In this document: positions 1 through 11,223 of the stretch, piece after piece
Numbering within the stretch: the stretch's first letter is position 1
Layout of the letters: each line of letters opens with the position of its first letter
Notes under the pieces: generated by a model
What the model was told of the DNA's origin: nothing
The model's input: only the letters and a program-made list of their open reading frames with translations
The model's database searches: none
Origin: Anthracocystis setariae
Taxonomy: Eukaryota; Basidiomycota; Ustilaginomycetes; Ustilaginales; Ustilaginaceae
NCBI GenBank assembly: GCA_928724745.1
Contig: CAKMXJ010000032.1
Span: forward strand, 620,001-684,000
Length of the DNA: 64,000 nt
Direction of reading: 5' to 3'
Made by a program: the position numbers and the translations under genes

Positions 1-1764
1 GAATGTGTATGGCGCCGGACCCTGCTCGATCCCGTCTGTGCCAGCATGTTGCTACCGTACAGTACAGTGCAGTTCTGTGCTGTTTCGGCCAGTGGTCGGG
101 AGCCGTTCACTAAGATCGCCGATGTCGTGGCCGAGCCACCACCTGTCCGCTTGAGCAATTTACAGTATGGAGCATCTGTTGGGAAATAGTACCTGATTGT
201 CACCTTGGATAGATGCATCGATAGCATGCGGACCTTAGCAGGGATGCAAGCATGTTATTCGACTGCTGTGCAGTGGGACGCTGCATCTGTGGGGTCACCT
301 TTCCGCGCCCACGCTTGGACCTGTTCGTGGCTGAACGGGCACCGCCATCGAGCGAGTTCGATTGTTGAATTCGAGTTTACTGCTCATACAAACGCCTGAA
401 ACTTCTTATTTGACAGTTGAGTTTTCAAGCTCAGATCTCGAAGATTCATGCACCCCTTTTTTATAATGTAGAAGAAACATGCAGGTCCCCTTGCATTGGC
501 TACAGGACTTCTTGTCTCGGGCTCACACCGAGGATCGGTGCGGTATCCTTGCCTGCCTCTCCCCTCTCTGTCTCATTCAGCTGCCGAAACAAGGCTCATT
601 CGCCAACTTGATCGTGTCATTTGCCTGTTAGTCTCAGTCGGCCCCGTTTATCTGTCACTTCCAAATGGCCCCACTCCATCTGCCATGCCTTGTTCTCTGC
701 GGTCAGAAGCACTTTTGACATGCGCTCCTCAATGCAGTTCACCGCCCGCATGGAACGTCGGTCCGGTTCAACACCCGTTGCTCTATCTCCGATGCGCAAC
801 GGCATCGCGTATCGTAGACATCTTCGTCCAAGGTTACAATTTCGCTTCGGAGCTCAGTGCACCTCCCGTCGACTGCACCTTTCGTGTGGTAACTGCTAGC
901 GATGCACGAGAGACTGATTTTATCACAACAATGGGTTGGTGTTGCTGCGTTGAGGGCGCGCATGCGTGTGCATGCAGTCCGAACCTGTTCGTCGCTCGCT
1001 CGCTTATGATTGTGGGCGAGCCGAGTAAAATATGAACCCTCGCTTTTTTGGCTAGGTTGTGCGGAGCTCGGAGTCGTGCAACGCCTAAGAGCTGCAAAAC
1101 CCTCGCTTGCGTCGTGCAGAAAGAGCTAGACGAACGCCACAGGTTCGCGAGGAAGAAGCATGCGCCTCGTCGACATTTCAGCTGCTGATCGCCTCGCTTT
1201 CGACCGAACTTCACCGGCGTCGACGCTGTGCGGGCTTATGCAGTATCCTATGGTACTCGCAGCAATCCTTTCTCTTCTTGACTTTACCTTGTTGCCTGAC
1301 CTGGTTGCGATTCACCTTGTCTGTACGATTCTTCCATTCTATCACGATTTTGTATATCATCTACAGCTCGACATCCGACCGTCGTGTTGTTGGCAAGTTG
1401 AACGATATCTCCATCCAACACGCACTTCGCCATCTCACAGAGCTCTACAGCAGCTTCTCGAAGATCCATCAGCAACGGCGGGAGCCTTTGTGAATCAAGG
1501 CTGCGTGTCAAGGCTTGACCATCATAGCACGATAGCTTCACCTGGCACCACGTTCAAGCGCCTGCTTCGTCTCATCTGCGCTAGACACGAATAGCAGCCT
1601 CATCTCGGGAACGCCCCTTGCCCCTTGTCGTGTCAGATCTCCCACCTTTTTTCCTGCTACCACTAAACTAGATTCCGTTTTCGTCCCTCGTCACCCCTCT
1701 GCACGGATCCCCAATCCGCGAGCTAGGTCGTTCCTGCTCACTGGGTTCTGCGGAGGCACCGATC
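1..1764. other. Non-coding region upstream of the first gene
   Basis: No convincing gene is seen. Open frames of up to about 180 codons occur on both strands, but they overlap each other, have no recognisable domain and are not smut-like in composition. The last few hundred bases are probably the promoter and 5' leader of the gene starting at 1765. Two copies of the motif TACAGTA lie at 58-64 and 161-167. Confidence 0.6.
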
Positions 1765-4700
1765 ATGTTCTCACAGTGGCGCAACAGACGTCACTCTCCG
1801 ATGGAATCTGATTCATCCGTCTACACCACCTCCTCTGGACCCTCAATCGATTCCGAACAAACACATTTGCGGTACTCTCAGTCGATGCAAAACAGTCCTG
1901 CGAATCGCTCGGCAGTCGATGGAGTCAAAGCGCTCGGCAGAACACGCATTGCCAAGGCAGCCAAGTTCCGATCTGGGACGCGAGACGGGTCATCCGGCAC
2001 AAGATCTTCCATGAGTTTTGCCAACGGTCCGCGATCCAACAGCAGAGGCGCCAGTTGCTTGGAATATGGGGGTGGTGTGGTGCCAGATGATTCGCCTTCA
2101 GACGTGGAAGGTTCCGATGAACCCGCTTCTCCAACCACGCCGCAGAATCCCGGAGGCACGCATCACAAGCTTGATCGTGGCTCTGTCGGAAGATCCGAAG
2201 GATCCGACCCTATCACGGCAAACGAAAGTTCTCGTTATCACGACCGGTCACATGTCCGAATCGATTCCATCGGATCCCTGGGGAGCTTCGAGGACTTTCG
2301 CTCTTTGATTGCCTTCTCATCATCTGACCATCTTATGGATGAAAGCCCCACTTTGACCGCATCGACTGACGTGTCAAAACTCGGAATCTTAAGCGCAGCC
2401 ACCGCTACAATCAAGGACCTCTCCAGCTCGATTACTGCCAGGCCTCAGCCCCAAGACGAGCTCCAGACTGGCATGCCGCGCCCGGCACCACCAAACAAAT
2501 ACGGCTCGAACGATGTGTCGCCAGACAAGATTTCAACGACGGAGACGTCCGCTCAAGCTTCCTCGTTGAGAGTCGATAGGCAAACCGAGATCACGGCAAT
2601 GGAGAGTAGTCACTTCGCTGCCCCGAGTTCATCAAACTTGGTGTCCACGCCAGAATCGTCGCGACTCGAGAAGAGTGAAACGTTTGGTTCACCTGATCGG
2701 CCAACCTCTGACAAGCATGCTCTTCGAAAGCCGGAAGGTAGTATCTCAGAAGCTTCGCACAGCACCGCAACTTTCGGGCTCGGGATCATTCCAGCTGAGA
2801 ATTTCGAGTCCTCAGTCGTGGCCGGTTATAAAAGCCGCACTGTGTCACACGGCAACCTCCTTTCTGATACACACCACAAGTCTAGCAGCGAAGCGTCGGT
2901 TCGCAGTTCTTTCGATAGCTGGGGACGCAGCTCGTTTGGTCGAGATGCTTTGCACATGTTCGTCGAAACCGAGAAAGGCAAGGTGGCTCAGCCAAATTCT
3001 GGGGCTTCTAGCAAAGCGACAAAGGCACACGTCAGTGACAGCGGTCACAGCACAAACACGGCTGCAACAAGCGCCGACATCCACGACTCGGATCAGCTGT
3101 CCATCATCAAAGAGCGAGTCGAAACGCCCGAGATGAACCTCAAGCGCAATCTGTCGGTGGACTCAGAATACAGTCCATCGGAAAAGACTAATTTCCCCAA
3201 GGCTCGCACGTCGCAGATTTCTACATCTTCTGAAAGGTCAGGCTCACTGGAGTGTCGATCGACTGCCACGTCAAGTAGGCTGAGTGGTGTCGAGGCGACG
3301 GAAGAGAGTAACGCTGAGGCCCCATTCGTGTCTAAAGCTGCCATTACTGGTATCGGTTCACCTACATTTGGCTCTAGTCAACGAACGATGTCTCAATCTG
3401 AAGCTCTTGGTGAGCTTCTGCCACCATTGGACTTTGAAGCCGCCGAAGGCAGATTGCACGTCACGTCCGCATCGCATACATCCCCAATCTCTTCCAAATG
3501 GTCCGCCACCGAGTTCTCAGTTATGACGCCCATCCAGCGCACTCCCGATGGTCCAGGTTTTGCAGGGTCATCTCACAGGGTGTCTGGGCCATCCACTGCA
3601 CCATTGCCGTCGCAACCCTTCCCAGCCTCCGCGTCATCTCCCCTACCGCAGACAAACTTTGTAGGATTGAAGTCGCAGCCTTGCGAGCCCAATACGCCGA
3701 AACCTGCCTACGAGGCAGTTGGCAAGCAACGTAAAGGGCGCCCAGCAGCATTGGCACTTTTTCCTGCATCGCTGACTACATTTAAACCGCTTGTAGGTCC
3801 TGCTCTGTCGCCAATGACTTTCACCTTCAAGGGTCTTGCGAGCCCGGGCAAACCACGCGCTCCCCCACCGTCAGCACCTCCCTCTGATCCGCTGCCGCCG
3901 ATCCCTAATACTCCGTCTATGATACCGAAGAGTCCACAACGTGTTGATCGCAGTGGGTCGTGGGCCACTACCGTTTCGACTTTGAGCGAAACGACTGACG
4001 ATGAAGACGATTCATTGATGACGCCTCGAGCCGAGTGCCCTTCGTCCTCGGACAGGACGAATGCTGGCCAAAGTCACCGGCTTCAGAATGGCTCTTGTGA
4101 GTCGACAGCATCCGGAGCTAACACCCTGTCATCCGCAGCGGAGGACAGGGGCCTTTCTCGATCTTCCACCTCCGAGCCTTCAACACAGACAGTGTCTATG
4201 GAATCTGGCGATCAGCTCCCGGCGACCGTGTCGACAGCGGCTAAAGAGGATTCGAGTGGATTGTCGACGATTACCTCAGTTGACAGGAGCAAGCAAGGAT
4301 CATCCGAGCTTGTCGCGGCGCAGACGATGACGGTTGCACCCTCAAAGGTGATGGGAGAATCTTCCACCAACAAAGACGCTGACTCTACCAACACGTCAAA
4401 TTCAACCGTGTCTCCGCGCAACGATTCGTCTTGCTCGCAGCGTGCAAGCCCTCCTTCCTCTTTGGATTCACCGCCAACAGGGGCTTTCAGCGCCTCGAAC
4501 GATACGACTCAGAGTACAGCAGCGTCTGTCGGTCAAGGCTCATCTGCATTTGCTACATCAAGTCAACAGAGTGGCACTGTGGACAGTGATGCAAAGAGGT
4601 CTTCTATCGTCTCGCAGGCGTCTCTGCTCCGCTTGGCGTCAGCGAGCCGAAGACCACCCCGAAATGTTCCCAGCGCTTGGAAGGGTTGTCAAATCGTGTC

Positions 4701-6270
4701 TACCGCTCAGAACGGCGCAAGCACGCCTTCCGACGTGTCCCGTCGTGACTCGAAAGCTCAATCCGAACTCGGGCGTGGACGTGGACAAAGTCACGGGAGG
4801 GAAGGCGCCGAATCCGTCGCGAGCAACCACTCGACATTCAGCAGTCTCAGCGATCGACGTCGTGAGATTCTTAAGGACAAAACAGCTCTGCTAAGCGATC
4901 TCAACGAATTCAAGCGGCAAGAGTTGCTGAAACGTACCGAGGGTCGGTTCACAGGTGCCTTCGGTGAAGTTGCACAAGCTTTCCGTCAGCTCCAAGCTGA
5001 AAAAACGTTGCTCGAGCAGATTGTCCGCGAGAAGACGCCTTTGAGTGGAGTTGGAAATAACAACGAAGACCTCAGCGCCTATCTCACTTCGATGAACGCT
5101 AAGCTCCACCACGGCAGCGCCGAGATCCGTAAGCTGCTCGACCTGCTTGAACAGCAGCGCCAGGTGATCGATCAGATGCTCGCTATGCATCAGTTGGAGA
5201 AGGAGACATACGAAGACGATATCGAGCGGCTCCACTGTGCATTGGAAGAGGCGCAAACCGAATCAGAGCGTAACCATGCCTCGATTCTTCGGTTGAACGA
5301 AGAATTGGCTCGAGCTCATGCTTCCACGGTCAAGGCGAACGCTGCGGCGATGAAGGCTAGGAACACCTTGGTTGACGAGGGAAGAAAGAGAGAGAAAGTG
5401 GTGCAACTACTGCGCGTGGCCAAGGAGAGGTTGCACGAAGTAGAGACCGAGAATCTGATAACTCCTCCGCCTAACCGCTCCGGTGTTGAGGAAGGTCCGA
5501 CGAAGGGGATGGAGAGACTATCGCTCGAACAGTCGCAGTCGCAGTCGCAATCGTCCGAGGGCGAGGTTGCGATGCTTCGAAAGCTGTTGGAAGAACGCGA
5601 TGCCGAGATCGTCTCGCTACGTCTTGGCCACGCCGATGCAGTCATGCAAACCGTCCACACCGACGATGATTCGGTTTCCAGCGCTGACTCAACTGCGGAC
5701 AAGATTGCGGTCGAGGATGCTGGAGCTGAGATCGCGCGTCTCCGTGCCCAAGTCGAGGAGCGCAAGGAGCGGGAAAAGCAGATCCGCACAGCTTACGTCT
5801 ACGTCCGCGATGAGTTGCGTAAAGCCAACACCGAGCGTCGACGACCCTCGAGTCAAGTCCTCGCCTCTCCCAGTTCGCCCTTCAGCCTGTTTGGTCCAAC
5901 AGCAGCCGCGGCGGGGGGTCGGAATCGGTCGGTACGCCAAGACGCGAGCCCATCTCTCAGCTATTCGACAATGCTAGACGATGGCGATCGTGATGGTGAC
6001 GGGCCGAAGAAAGTCAAGCTGAAGCGGTTGAGCTTGCCGATCGTTGCCAAGGCGAACGCGCTGGTGGGTCCGTCCTCTGCCCCCATGGCGGGGTATTACG
6101 CGATGATGGACGAGGCGCGACACGGTCATACCGAGTCGCACCCACCGAGTTCGTTCAGACACGGCAGTGGAGAAGCCAGTCTCGACAAACACGTCACTCG
6201 CCATCAGAGGACACATTCGAGGCAGATGCCATCAGTCAAATCTGAAGACACCCCCCAGAACGATGCTTGA
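1765..6270 (+). CDS. Large Ser-rich protein with C-terminal coiled coil, function unknown
   Basis: A single open frame of 1501 residues begins at an ATG and has no obvious intron. Residues 1 to about 1000 are low-complexity, rich in Ser, Thr, Pro and charged residues, and probably disordered. A Pro-rich patch lies near residues 700-720. Residues about 1030-1360 are rich in Glu, Lys, Leu, Arg and Ala with heptad-like spacing, consistent with a long coiled coil, interrupted by a short Gln-Ser repeat near 1255. The C-terminal tail is basic and polar. I recognise no enzymatic domain. The layout (disordered phosphorylatable N-terminus plus coiled coil) is seen in fungal polarity, septation and cytoskeletal scaffold proteins, but that role is only a guess. 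The neighbour on the right, SSK1, is convergent, with about 230 bp between stop codons. Confidence 0.85.
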   Translation: MFSQWRNRRHSPMESDSSVYTTSSGPSIDSEQTHLRYSQSMQNSPANRSAVDGVKALGRTRIAKAAKFRSGTRDGSSGTRSSMSFANGPRSNSRGASCLEYGGGVVPDDSPSDVEGSDEPASPTTPQNPGGTHHKLDRGSVGRSEGSDPITANESSRYHDRSHVRIDSIGSLGSFEDFRSLIAFSSSDHLMDESPTLTASTDVSKLGILSAATATIKDLSSSITARPQPQDELQTGMPRPAPPNKYGSNDVSPDKISTTETSAQASSLRVDRQTEITAMESSHFAAPSSSNLVSTPESSRLEKSETFGSPDRPTSDKHALRKPEGSISEASHSTATFGLGIIPAENFESSVVAGYKSRTVSHGNLLSDTHHKSSSEASVRSSFDSWGRSSFGRDALHMFVETEKGKVAQPNSGASSKATKAHVSDSGHSTNTAATSADIHDSDQLSIIKERVETPEMNLKRNLSVDSEYSPSEKTNFPKARTSQISTSSERSGSLECRSTATSSRLSGVEATEESNAEAPFVSKAAITGIGSPTFGSSQRTMSQSEALGELLPPLDFEAAEGRLHVTSASHTSPISSKWSATEFSVMTPIQRTPDGPGFAGSSHRVSGPSTAPLPSQPFPASASSPLPQTNFVGLKSQPCEPNTPKPAYEAVGKQRKGRPAALALFPASLTTFKPLVGPALSPMTFTFKGLASPGKPRAPPPSAPPSDPLPPIPNTPSMIPKSPQRVDRSGSWATTVSTLSETTDDEDDSLMTPRAECPSSSDRTNAGQSHRLQNGSCESTASGANTLSSAAEDRGLSRSSTSEPSTQTVSMESGDQLPATVSTAAKEDSSGLSTITSVDRSKQGSSELVAAQTMTVAPSKVMGESSTNKDADSTNTSNSTVSPRNDSSCSQRASPPSSLDSPPTGAFSASNDTTQSTAASVGQGSSAFATSSQQSGTVDSDAKRSSIVSQASLLRLASASRRPPRNVPSAWKGCQIVSTAQNGASTPSDVSRRDSKAQSELGRGRGQSHGREGAESVASNHSTFSSLSDRRREILKDKTALLSDLNEFKRQELLKRTEGRFTGAFGEVAQAFRQLQAEKTLLEQIVREKTPLSGVGNNNEDLSAYLTSMNAKLHHGSAEIRKLLDLLEQQRQVIDQMLAMHQLEKETYEDDIERLHCALEEAQTESERNHASILRLNEELARAHASTVKANAAAMKARNTLVDEGRKREKVVQLLRVAKERLHEVETENLITPPPNRSGVEEGPTKGMERLSLEQSQSQSQSSEGEVAMLRKLLEERDAEIVSLRLGHADAVMQTVHTDDDSVSSADSTADKIAVEDAGAEIARLRAQVEERKEREKQIRTAYVYVRDELRKANTERRRPSSQVLASPSSPFSLFGPTAAAAGGRNRSVRQDASPSLSYSTMLDDGDRDGDGPKKVKLKRLSLPIVAKANALVGPSSAPMAGYYAMMDEARHGHTESHPPSSFRHGSGEASLDKHVTRHQRTHSRQMPSVKSEDTPQNDA

Positions 6271-6501
6271 AGAGACCCGGGGTTGAAACGAGCCCTTCGT
6301 GGATTTACACACACACTCTTTTTCTTATTAAACTACTGTCACTGACGCTGGATTGTATTGCAATGCGAGATCGATGCACACACTCTTTCCTGTGTCTTCC
6401 CAGGTTCGTTTGGGCAGTGTTGAGCTGATGATCGAAATGAAATGAATAAATTCGGATGACGCTTTCCACCGTGCCTCCCCTCCCTCTGCCACTTCCTGCA
6501 T

Positions 6502-9500
6502 TCACTGTGTCTGGCTCTGCTTCTCGCTTTGCTCCTTCTTCTTCTTCTTCTGCGCCAACGCGTCCCCGAGATGCAAATTATTCGCCAACGCCTTTGCCTT
6601 CTCCGCAGGTCCATAACCAAACCCTAAATGCAGCTGAGCCTTATCACTCCAACCCGCACCAGCGCCTCCACCGGCTCCTCCTGTACTGCCGACGTTGTTT
6701 GAGGAGAAATGAATATCGCCTGCACTCAACCCAGAGTACATAAGGTACATCATCGAACCCCACTCGAGGATCTTCTGATTTAACCAAGGTAACGAGACCG
6801 GTTTGTTGAGGAAGTCGTTGCACCCTGCAGCCAACGCTTCGACTCGATCTGACGACAGCACCGAAGCGGTAAGCGCGACAATGATGACAGATGCACGAAA
6901 CGGGTTGATCGTGCCTGTGCGCGAAGTGGTGATCCGATTCGCATCGCCAACGCCATTCACCAAACTTGCATCGGGTCCACCACCCGAAAACGCAGCAGCC
7001 CCGGACGAGTCGGATCCAGCAATCGCGTTCTTGACCAATCCCTCCGAAGTAAGTGTCCTAGATCCACCAGAGAGCGAAGATTTAGAACCCGAGCCGGATT
7101 TCTCAGCTCTCGAATCGGCCGATGCGGGAGGCGTGTTCGGCAAGATGCCAATATTGGCATTCCTCTCCAACTTCCTGATCTCCTTTGTCGCTTCGATTCC
7201 GTCCATCACTGGCAACTGGATATCCATCAGGATCAGATGGTAGCCACCGGTCTTCCACTTATCTACAGCCTCCCTGCCATTGTTCGCCACATCGTACTTG
7301 ATCTTTTTCTTGCCCATAAACATGGACAGGATACGTTGGTTGATGGGATTATCCTCAACGATGAGCACCTTGATCGGTGGCAGCACAGCTTCACGCACGG
7401 GTGCCTTCTTTGGCCCACGTCCTCGACGAGCCGAAGCGGTGAAACCCATACCCATCATAAATCCTGATTGCGCCACTGCAGACGGTTTGGTCTTGGCATC
7501 CGAGGTCGATGTGGTCATGTTGCCGAGCGATTGACGGCCTTGGAGGCGGTGAGCTGCATTGAGGGCGGAACGTGCATTAGGCGAGGCTGTGGCGGACTTG
7601 CTGCCACCAGCCGACTTCGTGGGAGTCTTTCGTACGGCAGATGCGGTGTTGTCGCCAGATCGAGTTGACTCCTGCGCTCCTGGTGCGGAAAGCCTGGCAG
7701 CCTCTTGGATCGGGCTGCATTTAGCCTCCTCGGCGTGGCTGCTCGAGCGATGAGCTTGATCGGCAACGCTCAAGGGCGACCCCTTGCCGGAATTCTCGCC
7801 ATCCTGAGGCATGGCTGAGTTGTTTTGTCCCAGCGGAGTCGTCATCGGCGGACGAGAAGAGTTGAGCACCGAGTGGATGCCGACTTGAGGTGCAAACATA
7901 CTTCCACTTGGATATTTGCCCTGATTCGGCACCTGCAGCTGTGATGCGCCCATCGATTCGTTAGCTGATCCTTTCTCGGATAGAGTGGGAAGAGGGCCAT
8001 TGCGTGACTGGATCCCATCGTTAGCAGTGTGACCTGACCCACTGCGGGAACCGCCGCTGCGATTCATCAGGCGCCTTTCGCGAGCTGCCGAGTCCGACAT
8101 ACTTGAACTGTGTCCGGGTCCATCTCCGTGCTCGGACAAGCTATGGATGCTGCTGCGTCTGACGGAGGTCGCGGATAGCCCACGCGACATGCCAGGCTTG
8201 GATCCGGGCTGGGCCGCCATGGGCTGGAAAAAGATACCTGCTGGACGTCCGTCCGGGCTCTGGATCACCATGCCACTTGCAGCGCTTCCACCCATCTTTG
8301 CAGCTGTCTCGCTGAAGTATTCCAACGCTTCGGCCGGCATCGGGGTACTGACCGGTTGCGACCGAGTTGCATGAACAGACGAGCCCTGTAATGCTGAGCT
8401 GTTCGCACCAGATCCACTATGGGGAGTTGGTTGCATCGATGTAGCATCAGCACCACCACTCTGGCTCTGCGAAGAGGTGCTCTTCTTGGTTGTCTGCCGA
8501 GCGGCAGTGGATCTCGGTGCCGACTTGGTCGTTGTACCTGAGGCAGAAGGCGCTGCAACGCGAACTGGATCTTCGGCCGCGTCCTGTGTACGAGTCGCAG
8601 GTGCGTCGGCGCTCTGGCCCAAGTTGGCTGCGTCACCAGCAAGAACCAGATTTTCGCTGGTCAGCGGAATGCTTTGGGACGGGACAGCATCCACATTGCC
8701 AGGCACATCGGTGGGGGACCAAGGAGTAGGAGGTGCAGTATCCACGTCTGTCGAATCAGTCATTCTGCGTGCCAAGGTCATGATTGCACCTCCATCCTCT
8801 TTCTGAGACGCATTTGGTGTCCACCAGCTCTTCGAGTGCGACACGAGCGGCGAGAGAGGTGATGTCGCAATAGGAAGGAAGGGAAGATTGATCACAGGTT
8901 TGTGTTCGGCGAGATGCAAGGCAGTCAAGATTCTCTTGGGGCCGGCGGGCTTGGGCAAAACCATGATCTCAGGTGGAGAAGATACGCCACGGAAGCTGGC
9001 TGAGTCGATGATGGGCTGTACTGTGTCCCTCACCATCCTGTAGGATTTGATAGATGTGAAGAAAATGATGGTCTGCGTGACAGATTCGTCCATGGGTTGC
9101 TCGCCTTCCGCATTCAACAGAGCGTTGCCGAGCGAGGCAAACGAGCGCGAATGGGCTGCATCGGGTTGCGACGCCATGAGACGGTTGACCTGCGGACTGG
9201 ACTTGGTGCGATGATGCAGTCCCGGTCGTGGCGCCTTTGAATTGCTCGAAGTTATGGCTGACGACGACGATTTGGAAGTCAGAGCCGATTTGAGAATCGG
9301 TACGGCCGAACGGATGCGAAGCAGCTCCTTTTGCAAAGTCACAATGTCGTCGTCGATGATGACATAGCTGAACGGTACAACGGGATTGGCTTTTTGGCTT
9401 GCGTTGTCAAACGTGACGGGTGTCCCTGTAACGGGATCCAGGACGGCCGTATCTGCGTTGCTAGCTGGATGTTCGCCTCGGGTGGCGCGAGGATGTTCGC

Positions 9501-11223
9501 TTTGCAGGTGTCGGAGTGGAGGATGTTCGACTGGTGACTGGCTCGGATGGGCGCGCCTGTCGATGTCACTTGTGTAGCTGACCAGAGCTGGCCGACCCGA
9601 AGTGACAGCGACAGCGGTATATGCCTGCTGACCGAACGCTTGGTCATTGCTTACAAATGAGTTTTCGTCCGCAGCGTCCGACAAGACTGGTGCGACATCG
9701 CATCCAAATCCGGACAGGAACTTGGACAGCTCACGAGCAAAGATGCTTTGCGAACTGGAGTAGAGGGCTACCTTTTTGCCGTTGAGCGAGGATGCCAATT
9801 CGGCGATTTCTTGCTCAGCCGGACCAACAATGTGCTTTGAAGCTGCGCTGTCTTGTTGTGGTGACTCCGGGTCCTCGGGATTAGGAAGTTGGCCCAAGGT
9901 CAAGTTGATGCAATGATCGACGGCGGCTCTACCTGGAAGTGCGGTCACCTCAGCGGTGCGTTGCTCGATCGTCATGCGCGCGCCATATGCATCTAGGAGG
10001 AGAGAAGCCGGGGTATCTGAAAGACCACTCAAGAGATTTGGTGTGACTTCGAGGTTGCGTGGAAGGATGAGGCGAAGATTGAGGGAAAGGAACATGAGCT
10101 CGGCTTCGGTGTCCTTGCCTGGACGAAGAGGTGTTTCTTGCTTGGCCGTAAGTGTGGAGGTGATAACGACGGACGAGTTGATGGGTGCAGCATGAATGAG
10201 TCTTGAGATGCAGCTCATGAAGAGGAAAGTGAGCGAGACGCGATCGGCCCAGATTCCGCAACACCCGAGCTTGCAACGCTGTTGGCTCGATACGGGTTGA
10301 CCCTGAAGCTGAGGATCAAGGTCGAGAACGAGGTCAATGCCTTTGGAAGCGGCGAGACCGCTGACGACATCGGCGACTTTCTGGAGGAGATCAAAGTAGT
10401 CAAAATAAACGGAGTCGGCATTGTCCTCGACCTGCTGTGGGCCTTGCGAGTTTCTGCGTGGTAGCGAGTTTTTGTCGATCAGCTCGATGTTGGAACCTTG
10501 AGTTGCAAGCCATTCGAGCGCTTTGCATGCTTCAAAGAGCGCAGTAAAGCTTGCGACAGGAACTTGGAGGGTGCTGGCGCTAAGCCCCTCGTCTTCGGCG
10601 GCGGAGAAAGAATTGTCAGGGATGAGGGAGCGCAGAAGATTGAGAGGCATGGTAGCAGTGTTGCGGAACATGTCGGGAAGGATGCTGCCCAGCTGCTGAG
10701 TAGCGGCCGATGAGCCATCAGCTGATGCGGATGACTTGTTGGTGCGGTTGGATGAAGAGCGATCCATGTCTTGAGGCAAAGGTCGGAGCAGAAAAGACGG
10801 CGAAGAAGTCACCTCGGCATCGAAAGACCTGGTAGTAGGTGAAAGCTGCGGCCTGCGGTCATTGTCGATGCTGTTGAGAGCATCAGAAAGCTCGGTTGAC
10901 AGTCTTGGATTGTTGATGCCTGGATGTATGTTGGATTGCTGAAGGTGTGAGGTGGCATTTTGATCAGCGCTGGTGATGCGTTCAGAGATGTCGCGGGTGG
11001 CATCGTCGACGCTCTTCTGCGATTCTTGAGGTAGCGAAGGTCGACCTTGGTTTAAAGGCTCCGACGGCCATTGAAACGTGCTCTTGGAAGGAGACCTCGG
11101 CGCTAGAATGGAGGTCACTGCATTGTTGGAGTCAGAGGAGGTAAAGTTGAGATCAGAGGATTCGTTTTGGTTGGAGGATGAAGTGTTGGTTTGGCCGTTG
11201 AGGCCACTTGCCTCTGCAGACAT
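6502..11223 (-). CDS. SSK1: SSK1-type response regulator of the HOG stress pathway
   Basis: This 1573-residue protein ends in a receiver domain (about residues 1283-1510). It shows the paired acidic residues in LIVEDN, the phospho-acceptor Asp near residue 1334 in LMDIQLPVMDG, the Thr of VALTAS and the Lys of LNKPVSLPWL. A Gly/Ser-rich insert of roughly 95 residues splits the receiver after IRKLER. The N-terminal half is mostly disordered, with a region around residues 200-400 that resembles a degenerate histidine-kinase ATPase fold. In fungi Ssk1 receives phosphate from the Ypd1 phosphotransfer protein and, when unphosphorylated, activates the Ssk2/22 MAPKKK leading to Hog1. I chose the ATG at 11223 because the upstream in-frame codon at 11229 is only TTG. 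The receiver and its position at the C-terminus make the assignment secure. Confidence 0.9.
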   Translation of the reverse strand: MSAEASGLNGQTNTSSSNQNESSDLNFTSSDSNNAVTSILAPRSPSKSTFQWPSEPLNQGRPSLPQESQKSVDDATRDISERITSADQNATSHLQQSNIHPGINNPRLSTELSDALNSIDNDRRPQLSPTTRSFDAEVTSSPSFLLRPLPQDMDRSSSNRTNKSSASADGSSAATQQLGSILPDMFRNTATMPLNLLRSLIPDNSFSAAEDEGLSASTLQVPVASFTALFEACKALEWLATQGSNIELIDKNSLPRRNSQGPQQVEDNADSVYFDYFDLLQKVADVVSGLAASKGIDLVLDLDPQLQGQPVSSQQRCKLGCCGIWADRVSLTFLFMSCISRLIHAAPINSSVVITSTLTAKQETPLRPGKDTEAELMFLSLNLRLILPRNLEVTPNLLSGLSDTPASLLLDAYGARMTIEQRTAEVTALPGRAAVDHCINLTLGQLPNPEDPESPQQDSAASKHIVGPAEQEIAELASSLNGKKVALYSSSQSIFARELSKFLSGFGCDVAPVLSDAADENSFVSNDQAFGQQAYTAVAVTSGRPALVSYTSDIDRRAHPSQSPVEHPPLRHLQSEHPRATRGEHPASNADTAVLDPVTGTPVTFDNASQKANPVVPFSYVIIDDDIVTLQKELLRIRSAVPILKSALTSKSSSSAITSSNSKAPRPGLHHRTKSSPQVNRLMASQPDAAHSRSFASLGNALLNAEGEQPMDESVTQTIIFFTSIKSYRMVRDTVQPIIDSASFRGVSSPPEIMVLPKPAGPKRILTALHLAEHKPVINLPFLPIATSPLSPLVSHSKSWWTPNASQKEDGGAIMTLARRMTDSTDVDTAPPTPWSPTDVPGNVDAVPSQSIPLTSENLVLAGDAANLGQSADAPATRTQDAAEDPVRVAAPSASGTTTKSAPRSTAARQTTKKSTSSQSQSGGADATSMQPTPHSGSGANSSALQGSSVHATRSQPVSTPMPAEALEYFSETAAKMGGSAASGMVIQSPDGRPAGIFFQPMAAQPGSKPGMSRGLSATSVRRSSIHSLSEHGDGPGHSSSMSDSAARERRLMNRSGGSRSGSGHTANDGIQSRNGPLPTLSEKGSANESMGASQLQVPNQGKYPSGSMFAPQVGIHSVLNSSRPPMTTPLGQNNSAMPQDGENSGKGSPLSVADQAHRSSSHAEEAKCSPIQEAARLSAPGAQESTRSGDNTASAVRKTPTKSAGGSKSATASPNARSALNAAHRLQGRQSLGNMTTSTSDAKTKPSAVAQSGFMMGMGFTASARRGRGPKKAPVREAVLPPIKVLIVEDNPINQRILSMFMGKKKIKYDVANNGREAVDKWKTGGYHLILMDIQLPVMDGIEATKEIRKLERNANIGILPNTPPASADSRAEKSGSGSKSSLSGGSRTLTSEGLVKNAIAGSDSSGAAAFSGGGPDASLVNGVGDANRITTSRTGTINPFRASVIIVALTASVLSSDRVEALAAGCNDFLNKPVSLPWLNQKILEWGSMMYLMYSGLSAGDIHFSSNNVGSTGGAGGGAGAGWSDKAQLHLGFGYGPAEKAKALANNLHLGDALAQKKKKKEQSEKQSQTQ

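Noticed and set aside
496..1035. 179-codon frame at the left end
   Set aside because: No domain, overlapping frames on both strands, and composition unlike the neighbouring genes.
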